DNA from: Thecaphora thlaspeos
Taxonomy: Eukaryota; Basidiomycota; Ustilaginomycetes; Urocystidales; Glomosporiaceae
Assembly (NCBI GenBank): GCA_900291925.1
Contig: UWYS01000016.1
Location: forward strand, 248,001-312,000
Length of the DNA stretch: 64,000 nucleotides
Direction: 5' to 3'
How positions within the stretch are numbered: position 1 is the stretch's first letter; the number at the start of each line of letters is the position of its first letter. The notes beneath the pieces were generated by a model that made no database searches, was not told the origin of the DNA, and was given only the letters and a program-made list of their open reading frames with translations. Positions 43,531 through 54,999 of this stretch are shown piece after piece. Both the position numbers and the translations under genes were made by a program.

Positions 43531-44834
43531 TACCCGCGCTCAAGCAAGATGACGAGGGTGGGAAAGGCGAGAAAGCAACCCAGCATCGGATGCTGGAGCA
43601 GCGCGGCGGTGCCGTGGGCGCAGAGCATGGCGATCATGACAAACATAAGGAGATGGCCAAGCTGGAAGATCTCGAACGAATATCGTCGGATTTGTGGCAT
43701 GCTTAGCAGCGTGATGATCTAGAAGCAGCCGAGCGCCGCAATCCCGGTCCACCCGGGACGGCTGGCGATGAAGTCGCCGTACGACATCGGGACGGCCTGC
43801 GCGCCGAGCATCACGGCGAGGTCGTCCTGCTGCGCCGGCCGAGAGCCGTAGAGGAAGCTTCCGGTGAGGTGTCCGATGGCGTGCAGCGTGGCGAGTACGA
43901 GCGGGAGAAGGCTCATTTGAATGTGGAAGCTCTGTGAACGGTCCCAGTTGACGAAGCGCGAGAGGGTGTACGAGCGTCGCAGGAAGGTGGCAAGGTGTCG
44001 GCTCATCGAGAGGATCATGAGGACAACGCTGGGGTACAGCGCACCTGCCGTTGCTTTCGAGAGGATGATACCCCAGCCTATCGCCCTTCTGACCTCCTGA
44101 TCCTCGATGTACTTGACCATCTGCCATATGCCAAAGGCGAGGACGAGGGCGACGACAAACGTCATCCAGAGGATCTTGGCGCCCTGGACCTTCCAGTATA
44201 CCCTCAGGCGTCTCGGCCAAATCATCGAGCGTTCGACTTCGTGGTCCTCCTTGTCCTGTACCTCGACCGACATCTGATCCTGTGAAGGGATGTTCCAGGA
44301 GCGGACCTGCTGTCGAAGCTCGTTGCGGTCGACGGGCTGGGTGGAGTCCGGCATCAGCGTGCAGAGGAAGTCGTGCAGGTCGCACCGCGTCTGCTCGTCG
44401 AGCTGCGCGGTCGAGCGCGAGTGCTTCTCTGGGTCGGAGCGGTGAGCATCTTTGTGCTTGGGGCTGCTGCGAGAGGGATGGTGTAGGTGGTGCCGTTGCG
44501 GTTCTGGTGCCAGCTCGTCGTGTACGGCGTCGAGCTTCTCCTCTAGCTCTGCAAAGGTGATGACTCCGTCATTATCGGTGTCGATGTCGTCCTGAGAAAT
44601 TGATCGGGGACCAAGAACGAGTAGGAAGAGAGGCTCAGTCGGCGTTCTTGCGGGGCTGAAGGCAGCCATCTAGGTACACTCACGAAGAAGGCATCTATCT
44701 CCTTGTCGGACAGGGGCTGAAAATCGGCCATAGTCTTGCAACGGTTAGGGTGCTTCTGGACGAGGAAGAGGGGGCTACTCTCAAAGATTTTTCGCACCGT
44801 CGAGGGCGAGGTTGCTGGGGTCCTTATGTGTTTT

Positions 44835-47718
<2,884 letters not shown>

Positions 47719-48279
47719 GCGCAGCCACCAGCGTATCTTCTTCGACTATTGTTTCACAACCCATTCCCCCCATCCCCACCCCCATTCCCCTCCAGCACCA
47801 TCTCGTCAAGGGCTCTCCCTCTCTCCCTCTTCCTCATTGTTTTGCCCTCTAGCAACTGTCCAGCATATTTAGCCAAACGGCAATTCCTCATGGCACACAA
47901 ACTCCGGCTCCGGTCTCGTCACAACATTCATACCTCGTCTCTCTTCCTCCTTTCGCCGCATCGTTTCCTCGTCGTTCTTCCGCTTTCGTTTCACGTCAGC
48001 ATCGACGCTCTGCTATTCCCTTCCGTCTCATTGAATGTCGCTACCTCTAGACCCCTTGATTCTACTTTCCCTTCTCCTTATGTATTCCCCGACTCTTGCA
48101 CGGCCTCCTGTAACACAAAGCAAATCGATCCTACCTTCGTCCCGATTTGAGGCTATCCCTGTGTGTTCGTGTGGTATGGCAGGATCATTTCAGGACGGAA
48201 AGGCGGATACAAGTACAGGGTGTGGTGCGAGTGTGCCTGGAACGCTCGATCGGACGGAGCTGCTGGCTTCCTGCTGCGC
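47719..48279. other. Convergent 3' spacer between ubiquitin fusion and NSE1
   Basis: This 561-bp stretch is pyrimidine-rich on the plus strand and contains no called gene. It should include both 3' UTRs. Confidence 0.6.
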
Positions 48280-49648
48280 TCAGGCGTATCCGATATCGTC
48301 CTCGTCCTTGTTCTGCAGGTTGATGCCTTGTGATGCCGGGTCGGTCTTGACGATACTTGCAGCGCCACCGTGACTCCTGCCTGTCCTCACTGGCGGTCCT
48401 CCATCGTCTTCGTCGTCGTCGTCGTCGTCATCGTCGTCTTCTTCGTCTCGGGTTACTTGCATCTCGTCCTCTTCTTGGTCTTCGTCCTCTTCGTCATCGT
48501 CATCATCGTGGGTTTGAGAACGACGAGATGGTCTCCTTCCGCTGTTTGTACCGAGTTGTGCAAGAAATGACAAGGACCTTGTCAGTTTACTCTGGCTTCG
48601 AAGCGTTCAGAAGGAGAAGAACGAGGACTTGAGTGACGTACCTCCCAACACTGGCCTCTCCGATAGGATGAGCCGTTGCCCAATCCGTCCCGCACGAGGG
48701 ACACTGGACCGTTCCGGCCCTCATCGTCAGACTATTTTCGCAGTGCACGTGGATGCGAACAGGGCACTGCGGCGAACTACACGCCTTGCCGCGTGTCACC
48801 AGGTCGTGACACTTTGTGCATTCCAGCAGGTGGTTGGGGAATTCGTTCTTGAGGTATCCGTGCAGTTCCAGCAGGGAGCGCGAGGACAGGACGTAGCGGC
48901 TTGATCTGAACATGGAGCACACGGAGGGGATAGATGTGATTAGGATAGAAGCCTAGGAACGCAAAGGGAGACGGAGAGGAACTTACGCTGTCTTGACCAG
49001 CCACTGGTGCGATACAAGCTTGTCGAGCAGCTCTTCGCAGTTCTTCTTGGACATTGGCGGCTTGATCTCGTTTGAAAGTCGGAGGGCTTGCATGGAAGAG
49101 ACACAGTAGGACTCGTCTGGCGCTGTGAAAATCGCCTTGATCTGCGGTTATCCAGCAGTTGCTTTTAATCAGCTTCGTCCCTTGGCGAGGCACAACAAGC
49201 TCGAAAGCAGACGGATTGAACCACGCACCAGTTTCTTGATGTAGACGACCTCTGCATCCTTGTAGCTGGTCGCGACCTTGGCGATGTCGTCCGCCTTTGT
49301 GTTCACCAGAGCCAAAAGCGGAGCCTCTCGGTACTGATCCACCGTGCTTCGAACCTCGAGATCCAGCGGGCTGAGGGAAGCGGCGAGCGCATCGAGCATC
49401 GTGTCGAAGTCATCGTCGGTTGGCTCGACTATCGCGGTCAAGACGGTGACTCATGTCAGCCAAGTCTCATCGACGCCAGAGACTGGAGTGAGACGCAGGT
49501 ATGCGGTGCCTCCGCTCTACTCACCGTTGACGGCCAGGCAGATGCGACGATAGAGCTGCTTTGCGTACTTTTCCGTGACGCAGCGGTGGGTGATGAGGGA
49601 CTGGAGGAAGGCAACGCGGATCAGACGTGCTTCCTTCCTGGACGACAT
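48280..49648 (-). CDS. NSE1: NSE1, RING-like subunit of the SMC5/6 complex
   Basis: Five short minus-strand exons (49648-49525, 49428-49229, 49141-48987, 48905-48642, 48541-48280) join in frame through consensus donors and give 334 residues. The N-terminal winged-helix region reads VAFLQSLITHRCVTEKYAK and KAIFTAPDESYCVSSMQALR, then ELLDKLVSHQWLV. A C-terminal variant RING finger follows (CTKCHDLVTRGKACSSPQC, VHCENSLTMR, CPSCGTDW). This is Nse1, which with Nse3 and Nse4 forms the regulatory module of the SMC5/6 DNA-repair complex and has ubiquitin E3 activity in other species. The final about 85 residues form an acidic Asp/Glu tail, an extension beyond the usual length. ATG 49648 is the first in-frame Met; the frame upstream lacks ATG. 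It is divergent from the aminotransferase gene. Confidence 0.9.
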
Positions 49649-50387
49649 CGTGGGCGTTTCGACAGGACCAGCCGCGAGGTGGCGAGAAGTTGACGTGTCG
49701 AGGGAACTCGTGGTCACGGTGGTCGTTGTCGTCGTCGCGTTGGGCCAGATGGAGAGGAGTGTAGGTCTGTGCAGCTCCTTCCTCCCTCCTTCGCGGGCAG
49801 GGCGCGCGGCTAGCCAACACGGGTCAAAAAGTGTGTCGCGAGAGGTGGAGGGATGACTTATCTCTCGCGCGAAAAAAAGTGCCCGGTTAGCTGGCTTACT
49901 TACCCCGCCTTTGGCCGGCTAGCCAGTGCAACCGCCGTCGCAGGCGGCCGCTACAATACTGTATTTCACATGCCCCGGCTTCTTCACTGAACGATCTGGC
50001 CCGGCAGCAGCGGTGAAGGGACCCTGTCCTGATCGCCTGTCCGCCGTCGTCTGAGAGGGGGCTGTGATGGAGGAGTTGAGAGTAGAGTCCGCCATCACAT
50101 CCATCCGTCCATCCGTCGAGCCTGCGTCCCTCTCCGGACGACCGCCACCATCTCCCACCTGCCGCCCCACTCGTCTGCGGTCCATCCGTAGCACCGTACC
50201 CGCAATCCACAACACCTGGCTCCTTTTTGGCCTTGCTCTCGCCCCCCCCACCTTTGCACCTTTGTAGTCTCTGCCCATCGGCCGGCTTCCGCTCAACGCA
50301 AGGGACACCGTCGGCTTTCCCGGCGCAACGAACTCGCTCTCGCCGCCCCACACGTCGCCCTTATCGCACTTGCGCACGCTCGACAGG
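49649..50387. other. Divergent promoter between NSE1 and aspartate aminotransferase
   Basis: This 739-bp spacer separates two head-to-head starts. It holds the promoter for the upstream (PTS2-encoding) aminotransferase start. There is a C/CT-rich stretch near 50240-50260. No gene is seen. Confidence 0.6.
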
Positions 50388-52396
50388 ATGGCCGCCAATC
50401 GTCTGAACAAGATCCAGGGTCACCTCTCGGGACAGAACAGAGTCAGCCAGGCAGGTGAGTCCTCACAACAGGAGCGGAAGCGTTCCGACCCCGATCGCGC
50501 CCCCCTTTGGCTTGCTTGCGAATGATGGGCGGCACGCCGGGTCATGGGGCGCTGCGTGCGAGAGGTCGGAGATCTGTTTGGAATTTCTAGGCGTTCGCTC
50601 TCTCCCTCTCGCTGGCCTCTTGGATCGAGGGGGATCGCGCTTTCGCCGCCAGCTCTAATTCGCCGAAGAGTCATGCTGGCTGGCGGCGGACGGCACGGTC
50701 CGGCCCTGGAAGCGCCCCGGCCGGGCCACAGGGCGGCGAGGTAGCGTGACAGCACGCTGCTGGTGGCCATGCCTCACATCACCCGGATTTCCGACTCCTC
50801 TCGCGCCAGCCCACCCACCATCTTGGACGGACATCTCTCGCCGTTGCTCACACAACACACAACCCTTCGCCCTCTGCCTTCGCCCTCTGCTGCGATTGAC
50901 TGGACCCACTCTTGTTCCGCGCCTCTCTGCACCCTCACACTCTCCTCTCCTTCACCACACCATCACCACGCCTGAACCCTCCATTCCCCTCGTACCCTGC
51001 CGTCGTTCGTCACCATGTCCGCCTCTGTTAACGGTCAAACAACATCAGCGCTCGCCGTCTGGAGCCAGGTCCCACAGGCCCCTGAAGATGCGTAAGTCTT
51101 TGCTTTACTCCCTCGCTGCGATTGGCCCAGTTCTCATAGTCAGCTAGTCTCTAACCTCTTCACGAACAAACTCGGATCAACCGCCGCCGTCGCCACAGCA
51201 TTTTCAAGCTGACGTACGCTTACAAGGCAGACACGTACGACAAGAAGGTCAACCTTGGCGTCGGCGCCTATCGCGACGATGACGGCAAGCCGTGGGTCCT
51301 TCCCTCGGTCAAAAAGGCCCAGTCTGCTCTCATCGCCGACGAGTCGGTCGACCACGAGTACCTTTCCATCACCGGCCTCCCCGAGTTTACCTCGTCGTCG
51401 GCCAAGCTCATTCTCGGCGGCGACTCAGCCGCCATCGCCGAGAAGCGCGTCGCCTCGGTACAGACCATCAGCGGCACTGGCGCCAACCATCTCGGCGCCG
51501 TCTTCCTCAGCCGCTTCTACGGCTTCGAAAAGTACGGCGTCGAGAGGCAGATCTACATCTCCAACCCTACCTGGGCCAACCACAAGGCCATCTTCAACAG
51601 CGTTGGGATCAAGTCCGTCGACTACCCCTACTACGACCCCAAGACGATCGCGCTCGACTTTGAGGGCTTCACAAATACACTCCGGAGCGCCAAGAACCAG
51701 AGCATCTTCCTCCTCCACGCCTGCGCCCACAATCCCACGGGCGTCGATCCGACGATCGAGCAGTGGCAGCAGATCGCCGACATCTTCGTCGAGAAGGGCC
51801 ACTTTGCCTTTTTCGACTGCGCCTACCAGGGGTTTGCCTCGGGCGACCTCGATCGCGATGCCTCGGCGGTGCGCCACTTTGTTGCGCGCAAGTCGATCCC
51901 GCTGCTCATTTGCCAGAGCTTTGCCAAGAACGCCGGCCTGTACGGCGAGCGAGTGGGAGCGCTCCACGTCGTCTCGGCGACAGCCGAGCAGAGCGCCGCG
52001 GTCCTCTCGCAGCTCGCCGTGATTCAGCGCAGTGAGATCTCTAACCCGCCCGCCTTTGGTGCGAGGGTGGTCAAGATGATCCTGATGCAGCCGGACCTCT
52101 ACAAGCAATGGCAGGCCGACGTCAAGGAGATGGCCGGACGTATCATCGACATGCGCCAGCGCCTCTTTGACCTCCTCACAAAGCAGCTCAAGACGCCCGG
52201 CAACTGGGACCACATCCTCAAGCAGATTGGCATGTTTACCTTTTTGGGTCTCGACACCGACCAGTGCAAGCGCCTGCTCGAGGAGGGCCACATCTACCTC
52301 ACCGCCAACTCGAGGATCAGCATGGCAGGACTCACGACCAAGAACGTCGAGTACGTCGCCGGTTGGATCAACAAGGTTGTCAGGGAGAAGAAGTAG
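50388..52396 (+). CDS. AAT: Aspartate aminotransferase with two alternative first exons
   Basis: PLP enzyme interconverting aspartate/2-oxoglutarate and oxaloacetate/glutamate. Catalytic exon 51199-52396 has the Schiff-base Lys in QSFAKNAGLYGERVG (K280 of the long form) and GTGANHLGAVF, ACAHNPTGVDP. Two starts are supported. Long form: exon 50388-50454 (GTGAGT donor) spliced to acceptor AACATCAG at 51048, then 51049-51091 and 51199-52396, 435 residues. Its leader contains RLNKIQGHL, which fits the PTS2 pattern (R/K)(L/V/I)x5(H/Q)(L/A). Short form: ATG 51015, exon 51015-51091, 424 residues, with a Ser/Thr-rich leader and no targeting signal. Both join the catalytic exon in the same frame. Dual peroxisomal and cytosolic enzyme is inferred. 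The basic leader could also act as a mitochondrial presequence. The C-terminus (REKK) is not a PTS1. Confidence 0.88.
51015..51091 (+). other. Alternative (downstream) first exon of the aminotransferase, overlapping a splice acceptor
   Basis: ATG 51015 (CACCATGTC, good context) begins MSASVNGQTTSALAVWS and runs to the GTAAGT donor at 51092. The acceptor used by the long form (AG at 51047-51048) lies inside this exon after its 11th codon, so a transcript from the upstream promoter treats this ATG as intron sequence. Switching forms therefore needs only a choice of transcription start. Confidence 0.7.
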
Positions 52397-52598
52397 GGCC
52401 CGAGCGGCGGTCGAGCGAGCTGCTGCTCCGGACGACAGTGGCCGTGATGACGAAACGACGTTATGCTATTCCCCGATGCGTGTGACTGACGTGAGGTGCT
52501 TGTACAGACCCTTGGTACATAACGGGTTCTACGCTTGAGTGAGGCGAGGGCGACTCACATCGAGCACGACATCACCGAAAGGAAGAGCGTTGACATCG

Positions 52599-54617
52599 TC
52601 ACAAGGATGCCAACGCCTCGACTGTCCCTAGAGGTTGTTCCTGCTGCTGCGCTTCTTTCGCCGTCTTGACGTCTGCCTCCCTAGGCTGGTGCTCGCTTCC
52701 TTCGCCTTTGCTGGATCTCCCCCTTGACCTCCTCGGCTCCGCCCTTTTCGCCTTCCCATCTGGACTGCCCACGCCGTAGCGGTCAGTATTCGCCGCTTTC
52801 TTGTCTTCGTCCTCCATTCTCCTCCGCCTCTCTGCTTCGACCCGCTCGACGAACTGCAACGCCTTCTCGCATCTCCTCTCGACATGGCGCAGCATCTCCT
52901 CAGCGTCGTCCAACGATCCGACAAATTCATTCGGGATGGCCTCTTTGGCGTGTTTCTTTAGTTTCGTCGTCTTCTCGTCTGTCTCGTAAGGATCGTGAAG
53001 TAGGTCGATATCGTCCGATAATGTGGTGAGGAGTCGTTGAAGATTGATGAGGACGCGTCGTGGTGGAAGGTGGTTGAGCAGCGTTGCCATTTCTGGTTCG
53101 TGGCCGTCATCGTCGTCGTCGTTGGGAGCGAGGAGGTCGAGTCGCTCCTTCCAACCTCTCGCGACGAACCACGTCAGTCTGCGCAGATGTGGAAAGCGGA
53201 ATTTTTTAGGAACTTTCGTCTGTTCTTCGATCTCGACGAGCTTCCACTGCGTTTCGACGTTCCAGTCGGTGAGAAAGTTGCCCCCGACCACGAGCGTGTC
53301 GACGGGTGTGTAGACTGAGTGCAGCCATCCGCTCGGTATCAGCATCGTTTCGCCCGGCTTGATGTCGATGCGACGTAGACCTTGGACGTGGTCGCCGAGC
53401 CAGTCAAAGTCCTGCCGCGTCGAGCTGCACCAGTTGCGGTAGGCCGCCATGTTGTGCGGCGTGGGTGGAGCAAAGAGAAACGTCTTTTGGCCATACACTA
53501 CGTGGTAGTAGACGCTGCTCCCTGCAAAGTCGACGTGCCAGTCCGAGTAGCCGCCCTCGACGCCCATGAGAACGTATCGTTGCACCTTTGGCCAGCTTTG
53601 CTCGCGCGCATCCGGCCCGCGCTTCGAGGCGGGCCAGTCGCGCGTCACCCAGTCGACGTCGCGCACCAACTGCGGCGCTTCCACCAGCCGCTCCATCGCC
53701 GTACCCGTCACCTCGAGGCTGATGACGTTGAGCACCTTCTTGCGCTCCGTCTTGGGCAAGGAGCAGTACTCGGCCCAGGCAGAGAGCGTCCACGCCTTGG
53801 ACGACGACTGGCTCGCGACGTCGATCACCTCGACCGGCGTGTCGGGGCCGATCAGCTCGGCGATGTCCGGGATAGTCATCGTGGATGGCGGAACGAGCAT
53901 GCCAGGGATGGAGGTACGCTGCGGTTCGAACGAGGACGAGGTCGAGCTAGATCCCGACGGTGCCGTTGCCGCCGTTGCCGCCGATGGTGACGGCGACGAT
54001 GAAGACTCGTGCTTGACGCCGTCCGCCGGGACGAGCACCGGTTCGCTCAACGCCCTTTCATCCTTCAACAGCCATTCGACGGTCCACTCTTCGCCCTTCA
54101 TCCTCCTAAACTCCCCGGGCACCAGCTGCGCGTTCTCCAACAGCCTCGTCCACCTCCCGATTGGATCGGCGGGCATCCCTTCCTGTATCGCCGCGTAGTC
54201 GACCTCGAGCCTTGCCCTCTTGCTCTTCCTCGTCGGGGGTCTCTGAACGTTCTGCAGCGCCTTCTTGGTCGAGCTGGATGCGATGCATGTGGGGCAGTAC
54301 CATCTGCTATAGTCCTGCGGGTTGGGAAGACTGACGCAGATGCAGTGGTACCACTGCCGGCATGCGGTGCAGTTGACCCACGTCTCGCGGTCAGCCGACG
54401 CACCGGAACCGGGAACCGGAGCTGCGGTGGAGCCCGGCGGTAGACAGGCGGGACAGTCGAGCTCGGACTCGTCGATCGACTCTCGACGGGCGGGTCGCTT
54501 GGCTGGGCCCTTGATGACAGACTTGGTGGCGGTGGGCGACGGTGTCGAAGCTGGTGGCAAGGCGATGCCGGAGTCGCCGGTGCTGCTCCGTTTGCGTGGT
54601 GATGAGCGCAATGCCAT
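52599..54617 (-). CDS. JHD1: PHD-JmjC histone lysine demethylase (JHDM1/KDM2 type)
   Basis: Single exon, 672 residues, ATG 54617. A PHD finger spans residues 55-111 (CPAC; WVNCTACRQWYHC; WYCPTC), a histone-tail reader. The JmjC domain has the iron ligands H361 and D363 (WHVDFAG) and H433 (SGWLHSVYTP), with YYHVVYGQKTFLFAPP and VVGGNFL, matching the JHDM1/KDM2 group that removes methyl groups from H3K36 using 2-oxoglutarate and oxygen. All catalytic residues are present, so it should be active. The order (PHD before JmjC) matches fungal Jhd1/Epe1-like proteins; the CxxC and F-box of animal KDM2 are absent. The tail is basic and low-complexity and may bind DNA. Specificity is inferred from the family. 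Confidence 0.9.
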   Translation of the reverse strand: MALRSSPRKRSSTGDSGIALPPASTPSPTATKSVIKGPAKRPARRESIDESELDCPACLPPGSTAAPVPGSGASADRETWVNCTACRQWYHCICVSLPNPQDYSRWYCPTCIASSSTKKALQNVQRPPTRKSKRARLEVDYAAIQEGMPADPIGRWTRLLENAQLVPGEFRRMKGEEWTVEWLLKDERALSEPVLVPADGVKHESSSSPSPSAATAATAPSGSSSTSSSFEPQRTSIPGMLVPPSTMTIPDIAELIGPDTPVEVIDVASQSSSKAWTLSAWAEYCSLPKTERKKVLNVISLEVTGTAMERLVEAPQLVRDVDWVTRDWPASKRGPDAREQSWPKVQRYVLMGVEGGYSDWHVDFAGSSVYYHVVYGQKTFLFAPPTPHNMAAYRNWCSSTRQDFDWLGDHVQGLRRIDIKPGETMLIPSGWLHSVYTPVDTLVVGGNFLTDWNVETQWKLVEIEEQTKVPKKFRFPHLRRLTWFVARGWKERLDLLAPNDDDDDGHEPEMATLLNHLPPRRVLINLQRLLTTLSDDIDLLHDPYETDEKTTKLKKHAKEAIPNEFVGSLDDAEEMLRHVERRCEKALQFVERVEAERRRRMEDEDKKAANTDRYGVGSPDGKAKRAEPRRSRGRSSKGEGSEHQPREADVKTAKEAQQQEQPLGTVEALASL

Positions 54618-54999
54618 GTCGTCAGGGGGTGGAAGGAGTGATGTTCCGGAAGAAGTGAAGGAGAGGTTGCCTGTGGGGAGGATGGGCGTGCAAGGGTCAC
54701 TGTTGGGTTGAGGAGTTGGGGAGGACGTCGAGTGCAGAGAGGAGGGAGTGGCTGACAGCCCGGGGAGGCGCGAGAAAAGGACGTCTAAAATGCGCGCCGA
54801 GCGTCCCTAACCCGCCTGCCCCCGCCGCGGGACCCTGCAGGCGAAGGCCGCCACCGCTCTCCGTCCGCCACCCACACGCCGCTTCCTGTTGCCGGTCAGT
54901 CAAGGTGGTCAGTCAAGTACTCTCGCCTGAGACGGCAAGCATCGCTGAAGAGTCGTTATCAAAGAACATGCATGTACGTTACAAATACAGAGCGGTCGC
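54618..54999. other. Spacer between MUS81 3' end and JmjC gene start
   Basis: This 382-bp stretch lies downstream of the MUS81 stop and upstream of the JmjC ATG, both on the minus strand. It holds the JmjC promoter. No repeat or gene is evident. Confidence 0.6.

Larger units (their letters stand above)
41167..44834 (-). pseudogene. NOX: EF-hand NADPH oxidase, interrupted by stops and a transposon
   Basis: The minus strand encodes a NOX-family ferric reductase. Exon 44834-44684 joins in frame to 44591 onward. The EF-hand loop is DTDNDGVITFAE. The transmembrane core keeps all four heme His positions (SFHIQM, ATLHAIGHL, LGHLLMF, CAHGTAA), then FAD motif HPFTVS, NADPH-side DGPFGAPAQ and GVGVTPFSAI, and the C-terminal FHWMVRDKNYLLWFSDLL. 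Lesions: an in-frame TAG at 43719-43721 inside a membrane helix, a 1192-bp element at 42339-43530, an in-frame TAG at 41946-41948 after the NADPH-binding strand, and a reading-frame change between about 41873 and 41595 (frameshift or unrecognised intron). The CGP motif near the C-terminus reads CES. Removing the element with one TA copy restores the frame exactly (ERGY/RIIRG). 5' exons may extend to about 45300. Likely a recent pseudogene; assembly error at the stops is the alternative. Confidence 0.85.

Noticed and set aside
43719..43721. Possible intron explaining the NOX in-frame stop
   Set aside because: No GT-AG pair around the stop keeps the helix in frame; sequence on both sides of the codon is continuous NOX.
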